Origin: Ampelocalamus luodianensis
Taxonomy: Eukaryota > Streptophyta > Magnoliopsida > Poales > Poaceae
Length of the DNA: 64,000 nucleotides
NCBI GenBank assembly: GCA_036346255.1
Contig: CM070620.1
Location: forward strand, 18,464,671-18,528,670
Direction of reading: 5' to 3'
This document shows positions 48,128 through 59,485 of this stretch, in pieces. Below the pieces are notes generated by a model. That model was not told the origin of the DNA. It was given only the letters and a program-made list of their open reading frames with translations, and searched no databases. Within the stretch, counting starts at the first letter, position 1, and every line of letters begins with the position of its first letter. Position numbers and translations under genes: made by a program.

Positions 48128-49141
48128 TGTTGAGAATAAGAGCATTTTTCGAATTACTTTAATCCAGAAATATAGTAGATAAAACATGATGAATATTCTA
48201 GCCACTTTCACAAAGCAAGTAAGCAAGAACACTATAGACATACTAATATCCGATCGAATGAAACTAGCATATCTATCACAGTGTTCAAGGTAACAACTAG
48301 TAATATTACTAACCAAGAAATACATATGAAATAGACATACCCGGATCCAGTGGAAGGAGCAGCAGTAGTGGAAGAAGCGGCAGCTGGAGTCTTTGTGAGA
48401 TCGTCGTTTGTCATGGCGTAGTGGTAAGTAGTCGTGCAGTGAACGTCGCGGTAGTAGTCGTACGGTTGTAGGCGTAGCAGAGAGTCGAATGGAGAGGAAG
48501 CAGCGAGCAGTCGCGCGAACGCTCCCCAAAAACCTTATTCGCCCTTGCTCGTGCAAGCCTTCAAGGACGAGGGTTCCGGAGGCCTGCTCTCCCGGTGCGA
48601 TCGTACATGCGCCTTGCCGGGATGGAGATCGCCGGAGACAGCAACAAAGAACTGTGGTGTCTTTTGTGGAGAGAATTGGAGAGCCTCACTCCGGATCCAG
48701 ATAATGACTATATATAACAACCAGACTAGAAACAGTCACCATTACTCACTAGTAACAGCAGCCGTTACTGCCTAGTCAAGAGGCCAGAAACGGTCGCCAT
48801 TACTCACTAGTAACAGCAGCCGTTACTGCCTAGTCAAGAGACCAGAAACAGTCGCCATTACTCACTAGTAACAGCACACGCACACGCACCGCACCGCACG
48901 GCACGGCACGGCACGGCACGGCACGGCACGGCTCGGCGAGGCGAGGCGAGCGAGCGCGCGCGTGTATTGGCTCTCTCCAATTCCACAAGAGGACTCCCAC
49001 GTTCCACCTTATAAATTGGTGTAACTCCCCTTTAACTCTCCATATGGGACTAAAAAGGTTTAGCACATGCACATGGGCCTTTGGGATTTTCCAGGATTTA
49101 ATTAGAATTAAAGTTGGGCCTAGCCCATATTAAATCCAACA
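48128..49141 (-). repeat. Copia3 5' LTR
   Basis: 1014 bp, with tandem units (tcgccattactcactagtaa) at 48735-48875 and a ggcac repeat at about 48897-48935. It ends at the F-box target duplication. Confidence 0.9.
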
Positions 49142-49146
49142 TGGGT

Positions 49147-49745
49147 TACCCTCTAGTACTGTAGGGCCGCCTATCATGGTCCACGGCAGCCTGCACTGGC
49201 TACCGTTGCATGCATCGAGGAAACTCTACAACTATAAGAGGGTGGCGTTCGACACGGCTGTGGAGGAGTTCCGGTGGATCAGTTCTCCTCCTGCCCTGAC
49301 AGACCCAAAGTCAAAAATCGAGGCCGGTTTTCTTCTGATTAATGCAATTCAGCTGGTTGAGATAGAGGGTATGCTCGCCATGGCCATCATCGACGACCGT
49401 CCAGGGACAATGATCCATGTCTGGGTGCTGCACGATCACGTCAACGAGGCATGGGTGCAGAGGTACAAGATTAACCTGCTGGCACCTGCGATCACCGCTA
49501 ACAATGACTATGATCCACTCAGATACGCCCCTCTGTACGTCGTGTCTCAAGCGCTACATGTGCTGGTGCCGTGCCCGTATGCCCTGCTTCAATGTGATGC
49601 CAGTGGGGCTGTGCTGCAGTATCACCGGCGTCCTCACCACTGGACCATCTGCACCGGACATCTGTTTGAAGAAAGATTTGTCCTGCCTGCGTTTCTTTCG
49701 GCGCAGGGAAATGATATCGAGCCGCCTTTCTTCCTGTTCCATTAG
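49147..49745 (+). pseudogene. F-box gene, piece 4 (C-terminal domain)
   Basis: Open from the join to TAG at 49743-49745, about 199 residues with no stop. It reads GPPIMVHGSLHWLPLHASRK, FDTAVEEFRWISSPP, EGMLAMAIIDD, IHVWVLHDHVNEAWV and ends FFLFH. This is the conserved F-box-associated C-terminus. It can be read as a stand-alone frame from ATG 49176 but has no F-box there. Confidence 0.85.
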
Positions 49746-50949
49746 CCGTAGGGTGGTAATTGGTGGTTCCCTATCCAGGTACCATGTTTGCATTCTTGAG
49801 AATCCATGCTTTAGACTACGGAAGCTGCAATGTCTGAAGGGGTGAAGCTGTAGTAGTTACTTGCGGGAATGATTTGTTGCTGTACGTTGCTCAGTCGTTT
49901 GACGGGTGGAGGGCCTGTGTGTAGGTTGGTCTTCTCTTGATACATGTGTGCTCTACTATGTGAATTTTCAATCACGTCAAATGAGTAAAAATGAGTGGAT
50001 TTCTGTTCACCTCAGAATACGCATTTGCTTCAGCATATATCTGTTGCAGGTTTTTACTACAGTATGATGTTGCATCTTTGTTGGTTTCATTTTTATCTTT
50101 CATAGATTATAGGAATACATATAAGCAGCAGCTACAGATTTGGCTGACTGCAGGCTTGTGTAGTGCTGGTTAGTTTACCAATTAATATGAAATGTCAACT
50201 TCCTGAAAATTTGACATTGATTGGTTGGTTTGTTGTTCGCACATGACATGCATATTTAACCAGTCATACTATGTACCATGCATGAAGGTTGCTGACCTTA
50301 TGCCTGTGTGAATCCTAATAATGTAGTGTCAAATGTGATACTAGTTGCACATTTACTCTCCACATGAAATGCTTGACAGGTGATGTTCGAAGATTTGAAA
50401 AAAAAAAAACAGAAACATGGTAGTTTTTTTGTCGTAATAACAATCTGTAGTGCTTTTGCTGGGGAGGAAACAATCTCTAGAACCATTTGGTGATCCTTGT
50501 CAATTGGTTGGTTCTTGGTGTTTACTTGATGCTGTGGAGAGTGGTGAGCCTGCTACTTCTAAGACTTTTCTCCAATCCTCAATGCATCCATAGTCACTTA
50601 GGCATGCAGCGGGCCAAACGCGGGCATCGATCGGCTAGCCAGTACAACGAAGACCGAGCAAATGTGTAGCCTGCGATGGCAGAGTCGGGCTAGAGGTGGC
50701 TACTACATGTTGGCAAAGGCGTTGCCCAGCGCGCGGCAGCAGGCGTCAACCGAAAGATGGGTGCGCGATGCGCATCCACCGGCCACTCCTCAACGCCAAA
50801 CCCCAGTTTCTTGATATCACCCCTGGCTTAATTAGCCCGAATGCATCCCGTCTCGTGGGCAGCTGTGTCAACCAGTGCGGAGGAGGTCACCAAGAGGAAC
50901 GACGACCGAACGATGCCGATTTAGCTGCCGATGTGGGCGCATGACATGA
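49746..50949. other. F-box 3' flank, no further gene recognised
   Basis: 49746-50260 looks like the 3' UTR and downstream flank of the F-box gene. 50600-50945 is more GC-rich but gives no recognisable protein on either strand. Confidence 0.4.
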
Positions 50950-51235
50950 AGGGTGGGTTGAATACAAGTGAATTGTCTGTTTTTTTTTCTCGTAAAGTCA
51001 ATTTTTTTAGTAAATTGGTTAGTGTATGCAACTCAATATGGTATCAGAGACAAAAGGTCTTGAGTTCAAGACCCGATTGACGCAATTAAAGAAAAATAAT
51101 TATAGTTCACTTCTATTCCACTTCTTAAGCTTGAGCGAGCTTACACGCAAGAGAGTGTTGAAATATAAATAAATTGAAATTGTCCGTCTTTCCTCGCGAA
51201 CTTAAGCTTTGGATGAAACAAGTCGTGCGCCATCC
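50950..51235 (+). mobile_element. TRIM-like miniature LTR element
   Basis: A primer-binding-like atatggtatcagagac at 51037-51052 is preceded by ggttgaatacaagtgaattg and followed, after about 100 bases and the purine tract cgcaagagag, by TGTTGAAATATAAATAAATT at 51156. The sequences on both sides are alike (gttgaa...aattg...gtct...ctcg), suggesting two short degenerate LTRs around a tiny non-coding core. Exact ends are not certain. Confidence 0.5.
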
Positions 51236-51283
51236 ACAGCGGCCACTCCCCACTCGGACGAGCGACCTCTGATTCATGAATCT

Positions 51284-52870
51284 TGTTAAGAATATTGTGT
51301 GTATATTGAAGAGGCCCAATGGACAATATATATAGGAGTACAAGAGGTGTATGACATATACAGATAAGGCAATACACAAGAGTCCCTATTCTAACTCCTA
51401 TTCTAACACCCCCCTCAAATGCAAGACGTATGCAATAGCGTTGCATTTGGAAATGGTTGATACTAAAAATATGAAAAATCCAAAATCCGAATCTTGATAA
51501 TGTCGTCGTAGCATGCAGTTCTTGGAAAATATGTCGAGTATCAGTAGATCTCCTCCCATTTAGGGTCGTGCGTCGGCCCATAAAGCAGTGGCTGCTGGGG
51601 TGCGCGTCAACACGACGAAGAAGATGATGAAACCGACAAATATAGAAAAAGCTGTCAAATCAAGCCGAATAGGAATAGGTGGAAGCATGACAGCGCAGAT
51701 CGAAGCCCAAGACGGCGACGGCGCAAAAGAAGCGCGGCGGCCTTAAAAGCTCGGGGCGGCTGCTAAGAAAGCGGCGGCATCAAAAATGACTTCTACGATT
51801 TGCACGCGGCTCAGAAAAGAAGAGCGGGAGCGGCTGCCATGCATAAGACAATTCATATGCTTCTATAACTGACAATAAATTTGTGGACTCGTATGGCTTA
51901 GACGAACTCAAAGATTGAGCGATACGAACTTGGATGGACGTAACGGAAGAAAAAGACACAAAGAAAGAAAAACCTAAGGATAACTAGCAGCAGCAAAAGA
52001 AGCTGCAAGAAGCCGGAGCAGCTCCCCACCAGGAGAATCAAGAGCCAGCCGGATCTTTTCTCGGTCAAATCCAAACGCACCAACGCACAAAAGATCACCT
52101 CCCTCCAACAACAGCCCAGCACAAAGTCTCTCCACCCGGGTGGAGCCAGAAGAGGCGGCGATGGAGGCACGTTCGCGGGCGCGCTGGCGGGCGCGGCGGG
52201 TGTACTCGATGCGGATGCGGGGGAGCCCCAAGTCGGAGGAGGTCGGGAGGCCCGGCGGGAGAGGAGGTCGGCGGCTCGGGATGCCCGGCTGCGCCGTCGA
52301 TTTTCCCGCACGAGGTGCTCTCCTCCCCCTTCTCCCTCCTCTCGCAGCAGAGGCGTTAGGAGGCGCGGGACAGCCCGACAGCGGCGGCGACGGATCCGGG
52401 GTCGGGGCGGCGACCGTATCCGAGGCAGGGCGGCTCGGGGCCGGCATCGACGTCGAGGATCCAAGCCGGGGAGGCTTCGGGCGGAGGCGGCTGTCCGTTC
52501 TGGGCAGGCGAGAGGAGGCCACCCCCGATCAGAGAGAGCAGCGGCGTCGGGCGACAGGAGGCCACCCCCGGGAGTGGAGATTGTTCCTCCCGGGGGCAGC
52601 AACAGCGGAGAGAAGCGGAGGTTAGGCGGCGGCGGCGGCTACAGTGATAAACCTAACCCTAACCTTTGCTCTGAATGATAGACATGAAAAGTTTGGGTAA
52701 GATTTGTTAGAATAGGAGTTAGAATAGGGACTCTTGTGTATTGCCTTATCTGTATATGTCATACACCTCTTGTACTCCTATATATATTGCACATTGGGTC
52801 TCTTCAATATACACACAATATTCTTAACATGGTATCAGAGCAAAGGTTAGGGTTAGGTTTATCACTGTAT
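51284..52870. mobile_element. Non-autonomous Copia-like element with head-to-head LTRs
   Basis: Two 125-bp LTRs differ at about three bases but face opposite ways: 51284-51408 on the minus strand and 52705-52829 on the plus strand. The minus-strand copy has a purine tract (TTTGAGGGGGG) at its inner side, so it is a 3' LTR. The plus-strand copy is followed by tggtatcagagcaaagg, so it is a 5' LTR. The same primer-site sequence appears inverted at 52641-52674. Each LTR's outer side has agatt in its own orientation, so they were once one insertion. The core (51409-52640) is GC-rich in part, with no gag or pol. Confidence 0.8.
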
Positions 52871-53029
52871 GCTATGCTTGGTGATATCTTACTAGGGGAA
52901 GAGTCAAAGTGATCTCATGCATTGAGTCTAGATCTAAGAGTTCAAAATTTGAGTACTTGTTAGCAATAAAATACTCAGGTACTCCCTAGACACCACCAAA
53001 GATGCTTCCTGTCTTCCTTTTTCTCCAGA
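52871..53029. other. Junction between the rearranged element and WAK2
   Basis: Short non-coding stretch. From about 52999 it resembles the bases just before the WAK1 start (gcttcctg...ctttttctcca). Confidence 0.5.
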
Positions 53030-54762
53030 ATGAGATGGAATTCCACATATTTAACCTTCATCCTCTTATGCTTACTTTCCTTCATCCTCTTGTTCTTACT
53101 TTCTTTGTCTATGATCTATTGTTGGGCAGATTATAAACCCAAGCACAAACGACACTGTCCCTTCCCTTTCGGGCTCGAAGAAGGTTGTTTTGCTAACGAA
53201 AGATTTTGGCCCAATTGTACAACAGGTAATCTCACAATTTTTGAGTCAGGAGATGAACAATATCATGTGACTCATGTGTCAGTAGAAGATGGCAATCTGG
53301 CTGCCCGTAACATCCAGGAAAGAGGTGATACTAGTCCGGAGCGACCAATATGGTAATATAGAAATGGAGGGTGATGGTCCTTTTGAAGATCGTTTTGATT
53401 TCTCTCTAGAATATGACATTGTACTAATGTGGGCAGTTGCCAATTTAATGTGTCATTCAGCTATGCAGAAGAATAATCTGTATGCATTGCCGCAGTGTCC
53501 ACAGTGATTGCCTAAATGTCACCCATGGGAAAATATTCTTGGATACCGTTGCAAGTATTCTTCCGGTTTTCAAGGAAATCCGTACCTCAAGGATGGCTGT
53601 ACAGGTTTCACTACCGAAAACTGTTTATTTTCTGAGTGTCTATATTTTTACCGAAATAAATTTCCCGATTGTTTTTCATAATACTCAGGAGATCAAGATA
53701 GGAGGCAGTAGTTGCACACAGGGAAAAAATTTCCGGTTGGTAACCGCCGGTTACCGGCCGAGGTCCGGGATCTAAAATCTTGAATGGTTTTTCCGGATTT
53801 TACAATTTCAAATTTCAAATTTCGACTGGTTTTTAAGTAAATTCAAACAAATTTTATTAAAGAAACCGATTTGACCGGTAACCAGCCGGCTACCGTTCTC
53901 GGTCAGCCAGCGGGAAGTTTCTCGGTACCCGTTATGTGATCCCTGGTCACACACATGAAAACGGGGTATGAACAGGACAAAGTATAATCCCAAGTGTTTT
54001 AAAACGGAAACACTCGAGAGAATGGGGGAGCGTGGCGCTCTTTTTCTGCCACCGCGCTTTTTTTTTTTCCACCGCTAACCCTACGTTCCCCACTCGATCC
54101 CCAATCCTCCTCCGCGCCCGCGCCCTTTTCCCTCCTCCTTCCGCACCGCGCCGCCCTCCTGCTTCTCCTCCTCGGCGCGCCCGGTTCCCTGCGGCGCCTC
54201 CTCCCCCTCCTCCCTCCTCCCAAGCGCCGCCGTCCTCCCTCCTCCGGCACCGCCGTCCTCCTCCTCCCTCCTCCCCGGCGACCTCCTGCCTCCGGTTCGG
54301 CCCGCTGTGGCCCGGCGCCTCCTGGCTCCCTCGTCCAGCGCCACCGGCCCGTGCTCCTCCTCTCGCGCGCCCGCCCTGGCTCGTCGTCCCCTGGCTCCCG
54401 GCCCAAGCCCGGCTCCCCGGCCCGTTTGTGCGCTGACGCCTCCTACTGCGGCTCGGCCAGGTGTGCTCCTCCACCGCGCGATGCCTCTCCCGCCGCCGCA
54501 GCCGCCGAGGACGCCGGGGGTCGCCGCCGGGCGCCTCTTCGCCTCCCTCCCGCCCCCGCCGCCTCTCCAGTCCCGAAGGTACCCTCTCCCTCCCCCTCTG
54601 CCTTCCTCGATTTCCCTCCCTGATCTTGTAAGTCGTGGTTCTTGGGAGCCTGTTAGGGCGCTGGTAGATCTGGGGGGCCAGGTACGGGTGCTGGCGGGGA
54701 AACGGAGCATGGTTTCTGATGAACTCTGGGGGGTTTGGATTTAATCTTCTTCACTTGCTAGG

Positions 54763-56098
54763 TTGATGGGGTGCTGTCACCGGGACGGTCAATGTCACCG
54801 TGAACTGCTCGTGCGGCGATGAGGGGGTGTCGCGGCGGTACGGACTGTTCGTCACCTACCCACTCTGGGACGGGGAGATGCTCGCCTCGGTGGCAGCGCG
54901 GTACGGGTTCTCAACGCCGGCGCAGATGGAGCTGCTCAGGAGGTACAACCCCGGGATGGACGAGGTCTCTGGGAAGGGAAATGTGTTTATCCCGGTGAAA
55001 GGTGAGGGTTTCTTTTCCAGCTTGATTTGGGAATTTGAATTTGTGAATTGTGAAGGGGTTTGGGTAACTATTGTTTTCTGTAGGTAGTTGTATTTCTCCT
55101 CTCGAGAGAAAAAGGAAGTTTGATTTCAGCTAGAATTTGAACGAGGTGGTATAGTGTTTAATGTTCATAGCGTGTTTGTGAGTGGCTCAGACTTCAGAGT
55201 AACATAGTAGTATGTCTTTGTGCTCTTTTCTGGGTGGCAATCCTGCCCCATTTAGCTTGATTGCAGACAATGAAATGACTTATTTTGTTTACCAAAAATG
55301 CAATCCCTGTAATGTACCATTTCATTGACACGGATCGATATTGCGCCATAGTATGTTACTGTTTTAATGTATTGTAACCTTATTTATCCTGGATTGCAGT
55401 TGTTTGACATCTAGTGTGGTAGTGCCTAGCTACCTTATATAGTAAGTCAACAACTCCATACATTTAAAATGAACGAAATTTTTCTGGTGCTCATATGTCT
55501 TAGTGTAGTTGCTGAATTGGAGATATATCGTTCAAGTCAAATTGTCAACCTTATTTATTGATACTCTGTAATTATTTAGTTGGTACAATGAAATTTTTCT
55601 GGTGCTCATATGTCTTAGTGTAGCTGCTCATATGTCTTAGTGTAGTTTTCTTTCAACAATTTAATCATGCAGAATCGATCTAATCTTTCTAAAGTGTTGT
55701 ACTTTTGTTGTTTATTTTTCAGATCCAAGTGGAAGTTACCAACCTCTGGAATCAGGGTATGTATTGTTTCACTATCTGGTGAGTCACAAATATTATTTAT
55801 ATTTGGTCTTGTGCTGATATCTATTCCTCATCTTGAGCAGTGCAGGCACTTATCTACTCTTTTGTGAGCTATTGTACTTGCATCAACTATTAAGGTTACC
55901 AAACATCAAGAAGCAAAATTGAAGGGCATTATTCAGCTGACAAGAAATAGTGATGTTTAACTCACATTCTACCTCGTGAAACAGGAAATAGCCTTTCTGG
56001 AGGAGCTGTAGCAGGAATTGTGATATCCTGTATTTTTATTTTGAAAAGTGAGAAAGACCGTGTTGCTTCCATCTCCAGAAGAGCCTGTCCAACTTGGT
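54763..56098 (+). pseudogene. LysM receptor-like kinase fragment inside the CACTA element
   Basis: Exon to 55001 reads VNVTVNCSCGDEGVSRRYGL, FVTYPLWDGEMLASVAARYG, LLRRYNPGMDEVSGKGNVFI then PVK, closely like the extracellular LysM region of CERK1/LYK-type chitin receptors. The donor g|gtgagg joins in phase to 55723-55757 (DPSGSYQPLES). A third piece at 55983-56098 (GNSLSGGAVAGIVISC) resembles the start of the membrane span; its phase to exon 2 is not resolved. The signal peptide and kinase domain are missing. Genes of this family sense chitin at the plasma membrane. Here it is a captured, intron-containing genomic fragment. Confidence 0.8.
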
Positions 56099-57613
56099 AA
56101 TGATAAGCTCCTTTTCTTAGCTGTGCCACTCCTGTAGATCAAACTGTTTTCTGTCATATTCCACTATTGCTCTTTATTGCACCCGTTACACTTACACATA
56201 CACACACCTAGGCACGGATGCAGGCACGCACATGAACTTATTACTTTTCTGTTAGTAAATTGGAATATCTGTTAATCAGCTAAAATCACTGCCTGAAGGT
56301 TCTAGTGCACTTGGTCTTCCTGTTGCAGCTGGAGCCCACCTATATACACTATGTTATGTAAGTTTTGATTTTTGACTTTTTGGTTCATTTGTTAATTTGT
56401 TTATCTCATACTCTTCCTTACATCCTTTGTACCTGAGTAGTATACAGTGTGCTGCTCTATTTAACATGTTGGATTAGAGTATAACATATCTCCTGTGAAA
56501 TTTGGGGAGCTAATTTAACTGTTATGCATCAACACTTCCTTTGTATGCTCTTTTCTTGTATATAGACAACACATTGCTTGGGCCCTGCTATGCTGTTGTC
56601 ACATGAAGACAGTTTGGGGCTTTTCTTTTCATTTGATTGTGTAATCAAAAGGAAATTGTAAAGAGCAGAATTAAAGGTGACATCTGACATTCCATACTAA
56701 CTTTGCGGGCAATCAGGCAACAGTTCCTGCACTTGGTAGATTTTTGTTGTCGTTGTCATTGTAGTAGTAGTAAATGGAGACTACTATATAGCTAGCTTTC
56801 ATACCTAGTAGTTCAAAAATATACGGCCACTTGCATGGCAAATATCAAAGATTAACCTTGCTACGAGAAGTAACTAGGAATCAATCAATAGAATAAGCTA
56901 TATATCTTGGTAGTACTGCATGGAAATAAATTGAGTGTACAGAATCTATCGATCTAGTAAGCAAGTTAATTAATCAATAGTTTATGTGCTTGCATGATCC
57001 ATCTGGTCAAGCTGCCCCAAGTGTGAAGTCATGGATCGCACACTTATCTTTTTTACTTTTGTCAGTATATCAATCAGTGAGTATATCCTCAGCTGGTATA
57101 AACCAACTTCCCCAGTGTTGCTGGATTCTATTGTAGGCATCAGTAGATTCAGCTCTTTTTTTACCATACAGCTTTGATAGGTTTATGTCACAACATCTTA
57201 GCATATCAGGATAAGAAATATGTCTAGTCCCTTTTAGTTCCATTTTTGCAGATACTGTGTGTATCATGTTGTTACTTCAATTGATCATTATCTGCATGCT
57301 AGTTAATTGTCCAGGGCATTGTGCCTAAAACCTGCCATTTATTGTTCAGGATGCAGTTAATTTCCAATATTGAAAATATCCTGAATGAAATTGAACTTTA
57401 TTTAGATAAGGTTCAAGTAACATATCTGAGAGTGAATTCATGGTTTTGCAAATTTGTTAACAAGTTGATTTCAAGTTCTGTGTTTTGTGGAATTGATGTT
57501 TTTCTAATATGACGCTTGCTGATCCTTCCTAAAACGCCTGCAAATAGTTACCGTGTTGGCAATAGCTTATTCATCAAACTTACTCTTAGCATATCCCTGG
57601 CTTTTGGTCACAG

Positions 57614-58383
57614 GTTTTCCTTGGTGAGACTGGTGCTCGCGACTTTGATGGAAATGAACTTCCTCGGCTAGTGTATGCTTCAAGAGAGAAGACCAGGATA
57701 TCAACACCACAAGAAGGCAGGGGCTATGAATGCTCTGGTAAAACATTCTTCAGAGAGAATTACCATATATATATTTATTCATTTAGTCTACGACAAGATT
57801 ACCTTGAATATATAGTGACTGACCAGCTGTCTAATTTTGGCAGGTCCGAGTGTCTGCTGTGCTGACAAATGCACCTTACATTCTTAACCTTGACTATGAT
57901 CACTATGTTAACAACAGCAAATCCCATCGTGAAGCAATGTGCTTCATGATGGGCCCTTCTGTTGGTAGAGATGTCTGCTATGTCCAATTCCCACAGAGAT
58001 TTAATGGCATTGATTGGAGTAATCGTTATGCCAATAGGAACGTTGTGTTCTTTGATTAAGTATGAAGCCAGTGACACCATATTGGAATGCATCTTAATTA
58101 TCTTTACCCAACTTAAAAGTTCGTACTTATCATGCACAGGTTAACATGAAAGGGCTTGATGGCATCCAAGGTCCAGTTTATGTGGGAACTGGTTGTTTCT
58201 ATAGGCAAGCGCTCTATGGTTATGGACCACCATCTCTTCCTGCCCTTCCAAAGTCTTCGGTTTGTTCATGGTGCTGCTGATGCTGTCCTAAGAAGAATGT
58301 CGAAAAAAGTGAGAAGGAAATGCAAGACTCGGCGGAAGACCTTGAGTGTAGATGGTTCGGATTATGATGAGCCCATGATATGA
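57614..58383 (+). pseudogene. Cellulose synthase (CesA) fragment inside the CACTA element
   Basis: Three exons of a CesA catalytic subunit. The first, 57614 to about 57739, reads VFLGETGARDFDGNELPRLV, then a 2-base deletion shifts the frame. The second, 57844-58056, reads VRVSAVLTNAPYILNLDYDH, CFMMGPSVGRDVCYVQFPQR and NVVFFD. The third, 58140 to about 58383, reads VNMKGLDGIQGPVYVGTG, YGYGPPSLPALPKSS and CSWCC, then a stop. The substrate-binding DCD of CesA is DYD here. The second exon's donor, gtaagt in CesA genes, is ttaagt. The order matches the A-to-class-specific part of a secondary-wall-type CesA. Everything before and after is absent. Confidence 0.85.
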
Positions 58384-58639
58384 TAACCTTGTATTATTGC
58401 ATATAGAAAGGTATTAAGCTATTCCTATCAACCTTGGGTACTTGGTGTCTTGGTCCGTGGTAAGCTTGTGTGGGTCAATTGTGAACTCGAGTATTATCTT
58501 AATGTTGTTGTCGAATCTATATATGTAATGATTTGTGACATTAATGATATCTTGTGGTGGAATATGCATTATATGAAATACACATTATATGTATAAAATT
58601 GAGTTGCATTTGCTGGAAAGCATGTTTCCTGTGTGGTTG

Positions 58640-59105
58640 ACAACCTATTTTCCGAGTGTTATTCGTTGAAAAACACTTGGGACTGAAACTTGATTTCCGA
58701 GTGTTCATTGAACAACACTCGAGACTGAAACTTGATTCGTGTCCGTTGAAAACTTAATTCCCGAGTGTCTGTTGAAAAACACTCGGGAATAAAACTTGAT
58801 TCCCGAGTGTCTGTTAAAAAACACTCGGGAATAAAACTTGATTCCCGAGTGTCTTTGGTTGATATACACTCGAGAAAGTATTCCATTACATCATTGAAAC
58901 CGTTGTGCTAACTATTCTTCCGAGTGTTGGATGTTTCTCGAGTGTAACTTCAAACACTCGGGAAAGTTATTTATTCCAAGTGTACCTGGGAAACTAGTTT
59001 TTATCCGACTAAACTATCCTGAGTGTTTTTTCCCATCGTCCGACCTTCGAGAATTAGTATCCCGAGTGTTTTTGGTATTTTCCCGAGTGTAAATAACGGT
59101 TTGTG
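58640..59105. repeat. CACTA right subterminal repeats
   Basis: About five units of roughly 43 bases between 58650 and 58870 each contain ttcccgagtgt and acactcgggaa as an inverted pair, separated by ctgttgaaaa. More scattered cgagtgt motifs follow to the end. In CACTA elements such repeats bind the element's own accessory protein. The left end has only a few. Confidence 0.85.
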
Positions 59106-59485
59106 GTAGTGTTTGTTCCTCCTCAACACGCCCCTCCCCTCCATTAATGTGCACCAACGTTACTCATGCCTACAAATGTTTAGAAAATTGATCAAAATTT
59201 CACACAAACTAACTGAGCTGAATTGTGTACACGGAGGATAATAATGAAAATAGACAAATTTAAACCTGAAATTTCTTTTGAGCAACTAGTAATTCATGCA
59301 TATATTTAATCACCACCAATATATAACCAGTGAGTAATATGCAAACATCAATGAATGCTCACTGCCAAAATCCTCCAATGGCACATGCCAAAATTTTCCC
59401 AGAAGCTATACTTGCCCTCAAAGTAAAGAGTTTAATCCCAATAAAAGGCAGTGTGTTACATCAGCTAAGCAACACAATCTTCTTT

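Larger units (their letters stand above)
42562..49141 (-). mobile_element. Copia3: minus-strand Ty1/copia retrotransposon
   Basis: LTRs at 48128-49141 (5') and 42562-43713 (3') start TGTTGGATTTAATATGGGC on the minus strand and end TTATTCTCAACA. Flanks ggggt (42557-42561) and tgggt (49142-49146) are a target duplication with one change. The purine-rich ATCGGTGGGGAT precedes the 3' LTR. Gag, integrase, RT and RNase H lie in order from high to low coordinates. The 5' LTR runs almost directly into Gag sequence, and no TGGTATCAGAGC primer site is seen, so the start of the internal region is probably deleted. Confidence 0.92.
24534..49745 (+). pseudogene. F-box gene with F-box-associated domain, split in four by three insertions
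   Basis: F-box proteins bind SKP1 and choose targets for SCF ubiquitin ligases. Pieces: 24534-24868, 31668-31870, 42385-42561 and 49147-49745, together 1314 bases (438 codons including the stop). The N-terminal F-box reads MCRDLVYEIMLRLPPADVD followed by WREHV. The middle reads DPEDMLFMVEGSYDGILLLS and CIRHWARLPPI. The C-terminal part (GPPIMVHGSLHWLP, VWVLHDHVNEAWVQRYKI) is the grass F-box-associated domain, and TAG is at 49743. Each gap is a mobile element with its target duplication, and reading across one duplication copy keeps the frame at all three joins. The only internal stop is TGA at 42408 (codon 188). The gene is therefore a single host gene, dead as it stands. Its start is set by the ATG just before the F-box. 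Confidence 0.85.
53609..59111 (+). mobile_element. CACTA element carrying two host gene fragments
   Basis: It starts CACTACCGAAAACTG and ends CAAACCG-type inverse ...TTTGTGGTAGTG, flanked by the 3-bp target duplication ttt (53606-53608 and 59112-59114). WAK1 gives the empty site (acaggttcgttcctcc). Its right end holds many cccgagtgt/acactcggg motifs, the subterminal repeats typical of CACTA elements. No transposase is seen in its 5.5 kb. It contains GC-rich sequence (54000-54600), exons of a LysM receptor kinase and exons of a cellulose synthase. It sits four bases into a WAK2 intron, leaving the GT donor in place. Confidence 0.92.

Noticed and set aside
51898..52602. 234-codon minus-strand frame in the inverted-LTR element
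   Set aside because: Arg/Pro-rich with overlapping frames on the other strand and no gag or pol motif; treated as non-coding core.
53690..53960. Inverted ggtaaccgccggttaccgg-type sequences as a separate MITE inside the CACTA left end
   Set aside because: Partial inverted symmetry only, and no clear ends or target duplication.
54000..54744. Long overlapping frames in GC-rich CACTA sequence
   Set aside because: Pro/Arg/Gly composition on both strands without motifs; probably captured leader or exon sequence.
57614..58383. Host cellulose synthase gene
   Set aside because: Only a central part is present, it lies within CACTA ends, and it has a frameshift, a lost donor and stops.
58659..58886. 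Minus-strand frame with repeated 'TRESSFIPECF'
   Set aside because: Translation of the CACTA subterminal repeats.
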